NCBI RefSeq assembly: GCF_020708045.1
Contig: NZ_JAJFES010000002.1
Location: 434,001 to 498,000 of the forward strand
Reading direction: 5' to 3'
Length of the DNA stretch: 64,000 nt
Origin: Massilia sp. IC2-278
GTDB taxonomy: Bacteria > Pseudomonadota > Gammaproteobacteria > Burkholderiales > Burkholderiaceae_D
This document shows, in pieces, positions 8,259-16,130 of this stretch. The notes under the pieces were generated by a model. That model saw only the letters and a program-made list of their open reading frames with translations. It ran no database searches and had not been told where the DNA came from. Every line of letters starts with the position of its first letter. Within the stretch, counting starts at the first letter, position 1. Both the position numbers and the translations under genes were made by a program.

Positions 8259-9869
8259 GTGCAAGCTGATAAGAAACGACGCGCGTTGACGCTGGCCGGC
8301 ATGGTGGGCGCATTGGCCATGGGCGGCTTCCTGGGCGCCTGCTCGACGCCGACCACCCAACACGCCACCCTGCCGGACGGCAGCATCATCGGCAGCAGCG
8401 ATACGCCGCCGGCCGCGCCGCGCGAATTCCGCGCCGCCTGGGTCTCGACGGTGGCCAACATCGACTGGCCGAGCAAGCAGAACCTGAACGCGGCCCAGCA
8501 GCAGGCCGAAGCGATCGCCATCCTCGACCGCGCCAAGCTGATGAACATGAACGCCATCGTGCTGCAGGTGCGTCCGTCGGCCGACGCCATCTACGCATCG
8601 ACCATCGAACCGTGGTCGGAATACCTGACCGGCGCGCAGGGCAAGCCGCCCCAGCCCTGGTACGACCCGCTGAAGTTTTGGGTCACCGAAGCGCATGCGC
8701 GCGGCCTGGAGCTGCACGCCTGGTTCAACCCCTACCGCGCCCGCCACGACGGCGCCCGTTCGCCGGCGGCCAGCAACCACATCACGCGCACCAATCCGGC
8801 CGCGGTGAAGCGCTACGGCAAGTTCATGTGGATGGACCCGGGCGAGGAGTCGGCATCGAAGCAGACCCTGGACGTGATCCTCGACGTGGTGCGCCGCTAC
8901 GACATCGACGGCGTGCACCTCGACGATTACTTCTACCCTTACCCGATCGAGGCGACCCCGGCCGTGGCCGGCAACCAGGCGGCGCTGGACGGCAAGCCCG
9001 CCACCAAGGCCGAGCTCGACTTCCCGGACACGCCGGCCTGGGACCGCTACCTGGCCGGCGGCGGCAGGCTCGACCGCGCCTCCTGGCGCCGCCAGAACGT
9101 CGACCACCTGATCGAGGACATGTACAAGGGCATCCACCGCGAAAAGAGCTGGGTGCGCTTCGGCATCAGCCCGTTCGGTCTCGGCCGCCCGGACCGCCGC
9201 CCGCCGGGCATTGCCGGCTTCTCGCAGTACGACAAGCTGTATGCGGATGCCGAACTCTGGCTGCAGAAAGGCTGGCTGGATTACTTCACGCCCCAGCTGT
9301 ACTGGGCCCGTGCGCAGAAGGCGCAGTCGTATGACGTGCTGCTCGATTACTGGATCGGCCAGAACACCATGGGCCGCCACATCTGGCCGGGCCTGTTCAC
9401 CAGCCGGATCGGCGCGCCGACCAAGGATTACCAGCCGCAAGAGATCCTGGACCAGATCGGCGTTACCCGTTCGCGTCCGCAGGCCGGCGGCCACGTGCAC
9501 TTCAGCATGGTTGCGCTGATGCAGAACCGCAAGGGCATCGCGGACCAGTTGCGCACCCAGTCGTATGCGAGTCCGGCGCTGGTGCCGGCCACGCCCTGGC
9601 TGGGCAGCGCCAAGCCGGGATTGCCGACGGTGAAGGCGACGCGCCTGGCCCGTGGCATGGCCCTGAAGTTCACGGCCGGCAAGGCGAATGCGCTGTACAC
9701 GGTGTGGGAGCGGCACGGGAACGAGTGGAAGTTCCACGTGGTGCCGGCCTCGAAGGTGGACTGGACGCTGAATGACGATGGGCGGCTGGGAGCGGCGGAT
9801 GCCGTGTTCGTGAGTGCCGTGGATCGCCTTGGGAACGAGAGCGACCGTATTCGGGTGTGGAGCAAGTAA
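8259..9869 (+). CDS. DigH/YngK-like glycosyl hydrolase lipoprotein (GHL10, DUF187)
   Basis: This 536-residue exported lipoprotein starts at GTG 8259 after an AAAGGGG ribosome-binding site. The leader ends with the lipobox LGAC. The GHL10 (DUF187) TIM-barrel begins at REFRAAWVSTVANIDWPSK and contains MNAIVLQVRPSADAIY, LELHAWFNPYR and GVHLDDYFYPYP, the last carrying the acidic active-site pair; a small beta-rich C-terminal domain follows. E. coli DigH (YddW), of this family, cleaves glycan strands stripped of peptides (denuded peptidoglycan). Its place next to an AmiD-like amidase, which would generate such strands, supports the same role here. Membrane location (outer) is inferred from residues after the Cys (STPT, no Asp at +2). 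Confidence 0.85.
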   Translation: MQADKKRRALTLAGMVGALAMGGFLGACSTPTTQHATLPDGSIIGSSDTPPAAPREFRAAWVSTVANIDWPSKQNLNAAQQQAEAIAILDRAKLMNMNAIVLQVRPSADAIYASTIEPWSEYLTGAQGKPPQPWYDPLKFWVTEAHARGLELHAWFNPYRARHDGARSPAASNHITRTNPAAVKRYGKFMWMDPGEESASKQTLDVILDVVRRYDIDGVHLDDYFYPYPIEATPAVAGNQAALDGKPATKAELDFPDTPAWDRYLAGGGRLDRASWRRQNVDHLIEDMYKGIHREKSWVRFGISPFGLGRPDRRPPGIAGFSQYDKLYADAELWLQKGWLDYFTPQLYWARAQKAQSYDVLLDYWIGQNTMGRHIWPGLFTSRIGAPTKDYQPQEILDQIGVTRSRPQAGGHVHFSMVALMQNRKGIADQLRTQSYASPALVPATPWLGSAKPGLPTVKATRLARGMALKFTAGKANALYTVWERHGNEWKFHVVPASKVDWTLNDDGRLGAADAVFVSAVDRLGNESDRIRVWSK

Positions 9870-9872
9870 ATT

Positions 9873-10034
9873 CGTAGGGTGGACCGGGCCACGGAAGGCA
9901 GATTTGCCGTCCACGCGTTCAGCTAACGCTGGCAATCGTAGGGCGGGCGCTCCGTGCCCACGCGTTAACGAACCTTGGCACATTGCGCCGTTGATCAACC
10001 GGTGAGACCGCGTGGGCACAGGTGCCCACCCTAC
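9873..10034. repeat. REP cluster of three palindromes (two plus, one minus)
   Basis: Copies are at 9873-9918 (long internal stem with GGCA...TGCC), 9937-9964 (GTAGGGCGGGC...GCCCACGCG) and, inverted, 10011-10034 (GCGTGGGCAC...CACCCTAC). Copies here and elsewhere have one foot GTAG and the other CACGCG. The inverted copy ends 14 bp before the start codon of the kinase gene, so it occupies that gene's untranslated leader. Confidence 0.85.
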
Positions 10035-10047
10035 AACTTCAACAACT

Positions 10048-10953
10048 ATGTCGACTCATTCAATCATCGGCCTCGGTATCGATGCCGGCGGCACCGAAAC
10101 ACGGTGGGCCCTGTGCACGGCCGACGGCAGCCTGCTGGCCGAAGGCGCCGTGCCCGGCCTGTCCGCCCTGCAAATGGCCAGCAACGATGGCCGCAACGCC
10201 GTCCACGCTACCTTCGTCGAACTGGCGCGGCAGGTACTGAACGTGGCGCAGCCGCAGCAGGTGCATGCCGGCCTCACCGGCTTCGGCGGCGATGGCGGGC
10301 AACTCCAGCAATGGCTGGCCGGCCTGCTCGGCATCGCCCCCGGCGCCATCACCCTCTGCAACGACATCGACATCGCCTACCGCGCCAGCTTCGCGCCCGG
10401 CGAAGGCTACCTGGTGTACGCCGGCACCGGTTCGATCGGCGCCTTCATCGACGCCGGCGGCGCCTTCCACCGCGCCGGCGGACGCGGCGTGGTGCTCGAC
10501 GATGGCGGCGGCGGCTTCTGGATCGCGCGCGAAGCCCTGCGCCACATCTGGCGCAACGAGGACGAATGCCCGGGGCGCTGGGAGTCCTCGCCCATGGCGC
10601 ACGCCGTGTTCGCCCACGTCGGCGGCGCGGACTGGGCGTTTTCGCGCCAGTTCATCTATGGCCAGGACCGCGGGACCGTGGGCAAGCTGGCGCTGGCCGT
10701 TGCCGCCAGCGCCGAACAGGACCCGGCCGCCGCGCAGATCCTGGACAACGCCGGCCGCGAACTGGCGCGCCTGGCGCAGGCCTTGATCGCGCGTTTCGGG
10801 CCGCGTCCGGTGGCGCTGGGCGGACGCGCCGCCGGGCTGCACCCTGCGATCGCGGCAAGCATGCGCGCCAGTCTGCCGCCCGGCACTATCCTGACGCATA
10901 GCACCACGCGCGCCCACCATGCTGCCGCCCGTTTGGCGGCCGCTGCCCGTTGA
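10048..10953 (+). CDS. BadF/BadG-type N-acetylhexosamine kinase (GlcNAc/MurNAc kinase)
   Basis: This 301-residue sugar kinase of the BadF/BadG/BcrA/BcrD ATPase group shows an N-terminal phosphate-1 motif LGIDAGGTETRWAL, a second motif around LCNDIDIAYRASF, GYLVYAGTGSIGAFI (phosphate-2), and GGRGVVLDDGGGGFWIAREAL. Members phosphorylate GlcNAc (eukaryotic NAGK, proteobacterial NagK-II) or both GlcNAc and MurNAc (clostridial MurK). Beside murQ it is the best candidate for making MurNAc-6-P and GlcNAc-6-P. ATG 10048 matches the family start, yet no Shine-Dalgarno is visible because a REP copy lies directly upstream. The next gene starts 35 bp downstream. Confidence 0.87.
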   Translation: MSTHSIIGLGIDAGGTETRWALCTADGSLLAEGAVPGLSALQMASNDGRNAVHATFVELARQVLNVAQPQQVHAGLTGFGGDGGQLQQWLAGLLGIAPGAITLCNDIDIAYRASFAPGEGYLVYAGTGSIGAFIDAGGAFHRAGGRGVVLDDGGGGFWIAREALRHIWRNEDECPGRWESSPMAHAVFAHVGGADWAFSRQFIYGQDRGTVGKLALAVAASAEQDPAAAQILDNAGRELARLAQALIARFGPRPVALGGRAAGLHPAIAASMRASLPPGTILTHSTTRAHHAAARLAAAAR

Positions 10954-10988
10954 CTCCGATTACTGATCCTGACTATCCGAACCTACCA

Positions 10989-11999
10989 ATGAAAAAAATC
11001 CTTGCTGCCTTCATGATTGCCCTGCTGGCCGGTTGTACCACCCCCGGCCCGCGCATCGATAAAAGCCTGAACGCCACCGGCCAGGCCAGCCGCGTGCGCT
11101 TCCTGGTGCTGCACTACACCGTGTCCGACAAGCCGGCCTCGATCAAGATCCTGACCCAGCAGCAGGTCAGCGCCCACTACCTCGTGACCGACGATCCGCA
11201 GCCGACGATCTACGGCCTGGTCGACGAGACCCGCGCCGCCTACCACGCTGGCATCTCGAGCTGGAAGGGCTACACCCAGCTGAACAGCAGCTCGATCGGC
11301 ATCGAGATCGTGAACGCCGGCTGGAAGGACACGCCGCAGGGCCGCGTGTTCGCACCCTTCCCGCAGTCGCAGATCGACGTGCTGGTGCCGCTGATTAAGG
11401 ACATCATCGCGCGCCACAAGATTGCGCCGGAAAACGTGCTCGGCCACAGCGACATCGCGCCGCTGCGCAAGCAGGACCCGGGTCCGCTGTTCCCGTGGCA
11501 TCAGCTGGCCCAGGCCGGCCTGGTGGTGTGGCCGGATGCGAACCGCGTGGCCGCCGTGCGCCAGGTGTTCGACATCCAGGTGCCGGACGCCGCCTGGTTC
11601 CAGAAGAAACTCGCCGCCCACGGCTTCGCCCTGGCCCAGACCGGCGTGCTCGACCAGCAGACCCGCACCGTGATCGGCGCCTTCCAGATGAAATACCGTC
11701 CGTCGAACATTGCCGGCGAACCGGATGCACAAACCGCGGCCATGCTGGAAGTGCTGACCACGCCGGCGAATGCGCCGCTGCCGCCGGTGCCGCCTGCGCC
11801 GCAGTTGCCGCAGTTGCCCACCTCGCCTGCCGTGCCGGGAGCGCCGGTTCCGGTGCCGGGCGTGCCGCCGGTCCAGGCTGTGCCGCCGGCGCCGGCGGTG
11901 CCGCCTGTGCAGCCGGTGCAACCAATGCAGCCCGTACAGCCCGTACAGCCTGTACAGCCGGTGCAACCCGTGCAGCCAGTTGCACCAACCCAACAGTAA
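10989..11999 (+). CDS. AmiD-like N-acetylmuramoyl-L-alanine amidase lipoprotein
   Basis: This 336-residue zinc amidase (Amidase_2) is exported as a lipoprotein: MKKILAAFMIALLAGC with the lipid-carrying Cys at 16. The zinc ligands are visible as His42 (LVLHYT), His153 (LGHSDIAP) and Asp163 (KQDPGPLFPWH); Glu106 in GIEIVN is the expected catalytic residue. A peptidoglycan-binding (PG_binding_1) domain follows at about 200-260. The tail is a Pro-rich linker ending in eight V/M-Q-P tripeptides. E. coli AmiD has the same layout and sits in the outer membrane, removing stem peptides from MurNAc and anhydroMurNAc. This would produce denuded glycan for the DigH-like enzyme and free peptides. Confidence 0.92.
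   Translation: MKKILAAFMIALLAGCTTPGPRIDKSLNATGQASRVRFLVLHYTVSDKPASIKILTQQQVSAHYLVTDDPQPTIYGLVDETRAAYHAGISSWKGYTQLNSSSIGIEIVNAGWKDTPQGRVFAPFPQSQIDVLVPLIKDIIARHKIAPENVLGHSDIAPLRKQDPGPLFPWHQLAQAGLVVWPDANRVAAVRQVFDIQVPDAAWFQKKLAAHGFALAQTGVLDQQTRTVIGAFQMKYRPSNIAGEPDAQTAAMLEVLTTPANAPLPPVPPAPQLPQLPTSPAVPGAPVPVPGVPPVQAVPPAPAVPPVQPVQPMQPVQPVQPVQPVQPVQPVAPTQQ
11907..11978 (+). repeat. in-frame 9-bp tandem repeat encoding Val/Met-Gln-Pro units
   Basis: Eight consecutive 9-bp units (GTGCAGCCG-like) at the 3' end of the amidase gene encode (V/M)QP triplets. Unit number could change by slippage without shifting frame, which would alter only the length of the C-terminal tail. Confidence 0.85.
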
Positions 12000-12079
12000 G
12001 CATCGCCGTGCCCACTTTTAACCTGTATCCTTCGACCGACCCGCGCCTGGCGCGGGCGTCCCACTGAAGGATTGAAGCA

Positions 12080-12985
12080 ATGCGCCTGCGCCACATCGAA
12101 GTTTTCCACGCCATCATGCAGGTCGGCACCATCAGCGGTGCCGCCCAGGTTCTCCACATCTCCCAGCCGGCGGTGACAAAAGTGCTGCAGCACGCCGAAC
12201 TGCAGCTGGGCATGCCGCTGTTCGAGCGCGTGCGCGGCAAGCTGTATCCGAAGCCGGAAGCGCACCGCCTGTTCGCCGAAACCGAAAAGCTGAACCGCGA
12301 CCTGCAAGGCATCCGCCGCCTCGCCGCCAGCCTGAAGGGCCGCGCGCTCGAGACCGTACGCCTGGTGTCCACGCCCACGCTCGCCATCAGCGTGCTGCCC
12401 GAAGCCATGACCCTGTGGCGCCGCGACTTCGCCGAGACCCGCTGCGAACTGGCCACCTACCACACCAGCGAAATCGTGAACGCCCTGCGCCTGGGCGAAG
12501 CCGACCTCGCCCTGTCGCTGCAGGACCCGCGCCACCCCGGCATCGTCGCCGAACCGATTGCGCAAGGCATGCTGACCGTGATGGCGCCGGCCGGCACCTG
12601 GACCGAGGCCGAATGCGCCCAGCCGATCGGCGCCGAAGGCTTGACCGGCGAACTGATCGGCCTGGCCGACAACGACCCGCTCGGCGAAATCGTGGTGGCC
12701 GCCTGCGAAGCCCAGGGCGTGCAGCCGATTTTCCGCACCGTGGTCCAGACCTACCAGATCGCGCGTTCGCTGGTCGAAGCCGGCGCCGGCACCGCCGTGC
12801 TGGACCCGTTCACGGCAGCCTCGGCCGCGCCCGGCAAGGTGCAGCGCCGCCAGTGGGCGCCGGCGATGCCGGTGCAGATGTATCTGCTCTCGGCCAGCCA
12901 CGCCCCGCTGTCGCACGGCGCGCGCGAACTGGCCAACTGCATCGCCGCCACCGCGCGCGCCTGTCTCGCACGGGGAAGTGCATGA
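12080..12985 (+). CDS. LysR family transcriptional regulator
   Basis: This 301-residue LysR-type regulator has the helix-turn-helix at residues 1-60 (MRLRHIEVFHAIMQVG, then GAAQVLHISQPAVTKVL) and a periplasmic-binding-like effector domain from about 90 onward (TVRLVSTPTLAISVLPEAM). Its stop overlaps the start of the D-Ala-D-Ala dipeptidase gene by 4 bp (ATGA), so the two are translationally coupled. The ligand cannot be told from sequence; a D-amino acid or peptide is plausible from context. No palindromic T-N11-A site was assigned with confidence in the 80-bp gap upstream. Confidence 0.9.
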   Translation: MRLRHIEVFHAIMQVGTISGAAQVLHISQPAVTKVLQHAELQLGMPLFERVRGKLYPKPEAHRLFAETEKLNRDLQGIRRLAASLKGRALETVRLVSTPTLAISVLPEAMTLWRRDFAETRCELATYHTSEIVNALRLGEADLALSLQDPRHPGIVAEPIAQGMLTVMAPAGTWTEAECAQPIGAEGLTGELIGLADNDPLGEIVVAACEAQGVQPIFRTVVQTYQIARSLVEAGAGTAVLDPFTAASAAPGKVQRRQWAPAMPVQMYLLSASHAPLSHGARELANCIAATARACLARGSA

Positions 12986-13605
12986 GTCTCGTTCCCGGCG
13001 CAATGCTTGCCAGCGAAGACATCGCCGCCAGCCCTGAATTCCGGCACTTGTCGTCGATTGCGGGTATCGGGGTCGACCTGCGCTACGCCAGCGCCAACAA
13101 CTTCGTCGGCCGCGATTTGTACTCGCCCTACGACTGCGCCTGGCTGCACCGCGACGCCGCCGCCGCGCTGGAACGGGCCGTGGCCTGGCTGGCCGAACAC
13201 GCCCCTGGCCACACGGCCCTGGTGCTCGACGCCCTGCGCCCGCAGCGCGTGCAGCAGCAGCTGTGGGACGCGCTGGCCGGCACCGGCCTGCAGATGTACC
13301 TGGCCGACCCGGCGCGCGGCTCGATCCACTCGTACGGCATGGCGCTCGACCTCACCATCCTCGACCCGCAGGGCCGCGAGCTCGACATGGGCACCGGCTT
13401 CGACGACATGACGGACTTGTCGCATCCGGCGCTGGAAGAAGGGTTTCTCGCTGCGGGCAAGTTGAGCGAGCAGCAGGTGGCGAACCGCCGGCTGCTGCGC
13501 GCGGCCATGTTCGGGGCCGGGTTCCTGGGGATACGCACCGAGTGGTGGCATTTCGATTGCGGCGACCGGGATATGGTGCGCTCGACGTTCCGGCGCGTGA
13601 TGTGA
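12982..13605 (+). CDS. ddpX: D-alanyl-D-alanine dipeptidase (VanX/DdpX family)
   Basis: This 207-residue zinc dipeptidase hydrolyses D-Ala-D-Ala. The metal ligands of the family are visible as His116 and Asp123 in SIHSYGMALDL and His190 in EWWHF, with the general base Glu187 and the substrate-polarising Arg86 in LDALRPQ. There is no signal peptide, so it acts in the cytoplasm like DdpX, where it salvages D-Ala-D-Ala as a nutrient. It is not likely a vancomycin-resistance gene: no VanA/VanH ligase genes are near and the host is Gram-negative. The start overlaps the LysR stop (ATGA). Confidence 0.92.
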   Translation: MSLVPGAMLASEDIAASPEFRHLSSIAGIGVDLRYASANNFVGRDLYSPYDCAWLHRDAAAALERAVAWLAEHAPGHTALVLDALRPQRVQQQLWDALAGTGLQMYLADPARGSIHSYGMALDLTILDPQGRELDMGTGFDDMTDLSHPALEEGFLAAGKLSEQQVANRRLLRAAMFGAGFLGIRTEWWHFDCGDRDMVRSTFRRVM

Positions 13606-13961
13606 TTTCGCCGTCCATTTGGCTATGAGACAGCGTGGACAGTGGGGCCGGCTAAATGCCAGTACCACGAATGTCCACCCTACCAAGGCGGGCTTCGTAG
13701 GGTGGACTCCTGAGTCCACGCTGTCTCACCACATGAAAAACGGCGCATTCTCCGCTCCGCGCCCGGACTTCCGCCTACCACCCTTCCATCAAACACGCCA
13801 CCGCGTCGCGCACGCGCACACTTGAGCTTTCTCATCCTTCCTCTTCATCCGCCCCGGAGAATCGTTCCATACCGACGGAAGATTTGACGCCTCCGCTTGA
13901 CGCTCGAGGCCGCTTCTTCCGCGAGAACGATTCCATCTCCAACGGACAAGAGAGGTAAGTC
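13606..13961. repeat. intergenic stretch with an inverted REP pair
   Basis: Two REP copies lie head to head: minus at 13633-13684 (extended variable centre) and plus at 13696-13722. Their outer ends form a 14-bp inverted repeat GAGACAGCGTGGAC (13627-13640) with its complement at 13714-13727. The remainder (13730-13961) is the leader of the lipoprotein gene, in which no clear promoter was found; a 9-bp inverted repeat GAATCGTTC/GAACGATTC flanks about 60 bp before the gene. Confidence 0.8.
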
Positions 13962-14618
13962 ATGAAAGCTTCGATGATGGCCGTGGCAGTCGCCGCCGCG
14001 CTCACAGGCTGCAGCACCGGCAGCGGCAACATGTTCGCCTCGCGCGACACGGCGGTCGAATACGTCCGCGTCTTCGACATCAGGACCGACGCAGCCGGGA
14101 CCATGGTCACGCGCGCCGCCAGCGAAGGCATCAGCCGCAACATCAGCAACGCCACGCTGGCCACGCCGGTGCCCGACAGCGCCGAGGTGCAGGACCAGCC
14201 CGGCCGCTTCAAGCTGGCCGATCCCGCCGGTGCGCCGCCAGGCACCATCCCCGCGCGCGGCCCCAGCTGCGAAGGCGCGAGCTGGACCGCCAAGGCCACG
14301 CCCGACGTGCGCGGCAGCCAGGACATGAACATCGTCGCCTGCCTCTTCCCCTACAAGGGCGGCTACCACCTCGACATGTACGCCGGCTTCACCAAGAAGG
14401 AAGGCGGCTGGCTCGAATGGCCGCGCCGCGCCACCGGCTACGTGCTCGGCACGCCCGACAAGTACGCCGAGAAGACCATGCTCGACATCGTGCGCACGAT
14501 CCGCGAAACCACGAACGCCCAGGTGGCGCTGGTGGAAGCCAGGCCCGACGTGGCGGGCGCACCCTGGCTCGAACCCTCGGGCGTGGCGCCGCGCAGCAGC
14601 CAGACCTCGAAGCCTTGA
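13962..14618 (+). CDS. putative lipoprotein, function unknown
   Basis: This 218-residue exported protein has leader MKASMMAVAVAAALTGCS with a lipobox (LTGC, Cys17). The mature part has no motif I recognise; it holds two further Cys (in GPSCEGASW and NIVACLFPY) that could form a disulfide, and a segment GGYHLDMYAGFTKKEGGWLEWP. An AAGAGAGGTAAGTC ribosome-binding site precedes the ATG. It is convergent with the DUF2145 gene and is not clearly tied to the cell-wall genes on either side. Confidence 0.75.
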   Translation: MKASMMAVAVAAALTGCSTGSGNMFASRDTAVEYVRVFDIRTDAAGTMVTRAASEGISRNISNATLATPVPDSAEVQDQPGRFKLADPAGAPPGTIPARGPSCEGASWTAKATPDVRGSQDMNIVACLFPYKGGYHLDMYAGFTKKEGGWLEWPRRATGYVLGTPDKYAEKTMLDIVRTIRETTNAQVALVEARPDVAGAPWLEPSGVAPRSSQTSKP

Positions 14619-14638
14619 TGCCTCAATGCTTTGATGCC

Positions 14639-14683
14639 TGAAATATTATTTCACCGAGAGAGGCAGGATGAAATAATCTTTCA
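14639..14683. repeat. two AT-rich palindromes exactly 30 bp apart
   Basis: TGAAATATTATTTCA (14639-14653) is a perfect palindrome; TGAAATAATCTTTCA (14669-14683) is a near copy. They lie between two convergent genes, so they may act as a terminator pair or as an unknown protein-binding site. No T-tract is adjacent. Confidence 0.5.
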
Positions 14684-14706
14684 CCAGTGATTCGCCCCGT
14701 CCAGGC

Positions 14707-15603
14707 CTAGTCGACCACCATGGTCTTCGCATCCGGATCGGTCATGCGCACGAAGCGCACGACCGAATCGGTGGTCACGGTATCGATCTGGCCGGCCATG
14801 CGCCGATCGAAAGGGTGGTCGTCGAAGGCGACGTTGGCGCGGAACATGCGTCCGCCCAGGCGCGTTGCAGCCGGCACTTCCACCGTCAGCGGCTGGAAGC
14901 GGAGCGAGCGCATCCAGGCCTGGGCCTCGCCGCGGGTTTCCACCTGCCCCGGCGGCGCCATGGCGGCGGCCAGGGATTCGAGCACCCACTGGTTCGAGTT
15001 CTGGTACTTGGTCGAGTACACGTAGGCCAGCATGTTGTAGTGCCCTTCGTGCATGCGCTGTGGCGTGCGCGTGGCGAACACCTGCGCGATGCGCTCCTGC
15101 GCGGCCGGGCCGGGAATCACGAGCTGGGCTTCATGGCGGTATAAATCGGTCAGGAAGAAATTGCCCATGCCCTCGTTGTAGAGGTTCGAGGCCGCCGTGC
15201 CGCACTCGTTCAGCTCGTGCACGACGGTCCAGCGCCCTGCCGGGTGGTCGCGCACGGCGACGCCCATGTGCGAATAGCGAAGGCGGTAGCGGCTCAGGTC
15301 CTGGCCGGCGCGCGATACCAGCGCCACCTTCGCGCCGCTGGCGTCGAGCGCTTGCACGGTGCGCTGGGCCAGGTCCATCGACATCACGACCTCGGTCGGC
15401 GTGAGCGGCTTGTCGGCGCAGGCCTGGCCGGCCTGGGCGGGGGAGGCGATGGCCAGGGAGACGGCAACCGCGGCGGCGATCGAAGTGCGGGATGAGGCAG
15501 CAACCGATGCGGTAACTGAGGCAGCAACCGAGGCCGCGATCGAGGTGCGGGATGCGGCCACTGGCGAAGCGCCAGGCGCGGCGGCGAATGCATGGCGGCG
15601 CAT
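14707..15603 (-). CDS. DUF2145 family exported protein
   Basis: This 298-residue protein matches the DUF2145 family, whose function is unknown: VVHELNECGTAASNLYNEGMG, then NFFLTDLYRHEAQLVIPGP, HYNMLAYVYSTKYQNSNQWVLE and a C-terminal DRRMAGQIDTVTTDSVVRF. The papain/NlpC-like appearance (HELNECG with possible catalytic Cys, later HYN and NSNQW) is suggestive only. ATG 15603 lies 1 bp after the stop of the preceding gene, so the two are coupled. The leader is unusually long (about 60 residues, Ala/Ser-rich) and encoded by a DNA segment containing 60-bp-spaced direct repeats; the usual signal peptide ends at ASPAQAGQAC. Confidence 0.8.
   Translation of the reverse strand: MRRHAFAAAPGASPVAASRTSIAASVAASVTASVAASSRTSIAAAVAVSLAIASPAQAGQACADKPLTPTEVVMSMDLAQRTVQALDASGAKVALVSRAGQDLSRYRLRYSHMGVAVRDHPAGRWTVVHELNECGTAASNLYNEGMGNFFLTDLYRHEAQLVIPGPAAQERIAQVFATRTPQRMHEGHYNMLAYVYSTKYQNSNQWVLESLAAAMAPPGQVETRGEAQAWMRSLRFQPLTVEVPAATRLGGRMFRANVAFDDHPFDRRMAGQIDTVTTDSVVRFVRMTDPDAKTMVVD
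15477..15555 (-). repeat. direct repeats expanding the DUF2145 leader
   Basis: GCGATCGAAGTGCGGGATG (15477-15495) recurs with one change at 15537-15555, exactly 60 bp (20 codons) away, and GAGGCAGCAACCGA occurs at 15494-15507 and 15518-15531. They encode SRTSIAA- and SVAAS-like units in the leader, so the leader appears to have grown by in-frame duplication. Confidence 0.75.
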
Positions 15604-15604
15604 G

Positions 15605-16012
15605 TCAGCCCACCCGTGCATGGTGCAGCAGGGCCTTGCCCACTTCGTTTGGGATGAAGGCAATCGCCTTACCCGCCAAGACCAGCACATGGCCGGTGGA
15701 AGCCGTTACCACCTCGACCGAGGTGCCGGCCGCCACCGACAGGCCGCCCGCTACCGCACCGGACAGGCGCAGCGTTGCGCGGCTGCCGTCGGCCAGGCTT
15801 TCGACCACGATTTCCAGTCCCTCGCCGATCGTCTTGACGCTGGCGACGACCACGCTGCCGGCCGCCGCCACGGTGAGCACGGAACCGAACACGACCACGC
15901 CGGACAAGTTGGCGCTGGCCTGCGACGGCGCGGACTGGCCGGCCGCCGACGCCGTGGCGCAGGAAAGACTGAGGACGGATGCGAGCAGGGAGGACAGCAC
16001 AAGGCGTTTCAT
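15605..16012 (-). CDS. small exported protein, function unknown
   Basis: This 135-residue protein has a clear signal peptide (MKRLVLSSLLASVLSLSCATASA). The mature part is rich in small residues and Val/Gly (GVVVFGSVLTVAAAGSVVVASV) and ends FIPNEVGKALLHHARVG. No domain was recognised. Its stop is 1 bp from the DUF2145 start, so the two are one transcription unit and probably act in the same periplasmic process. Confidence 0.7.
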   Translation of the reverse strand: MKRLVLSSLLASVLSLSCATASAAGQSAPSQASANLSGVVVFGSVLTVAAAGSVVVASVKTIGEGLEIVVESLADGSRATLRLSGAVAGGLSVAAGTSVEVVTASTGHVLVLAGKAIAFIPNEVGKALLHHARVG

Positions 16013-16130
16013 GAGATGCTCCTTTGATCAGGTGCAAGCATCATCTCGAAATCGCGGCCGCAGGCCAACCGGGGCCTGCGGAGTATTGTGTTACTGACGC
16101 AAACGTATCGCCCGGCGATACCGGGTGCGG

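Noticed and set aside
7890-10019. A 709-codon minus-strand open frame across the DigH-like gene and REP cluster
   Set aside because: Arg/Ala/His-rich shadow without domain signatures; the plus-strand genes have clear motifs, leaders and ribosome-binding sites.
12982-13605. Vancomycin-resistance VanX
   Set aside because: No VanH, VanA or VanS/R genes nearby and a cytoplasmic salvage role suits a Gram-negative host; DdpX is the better reading.
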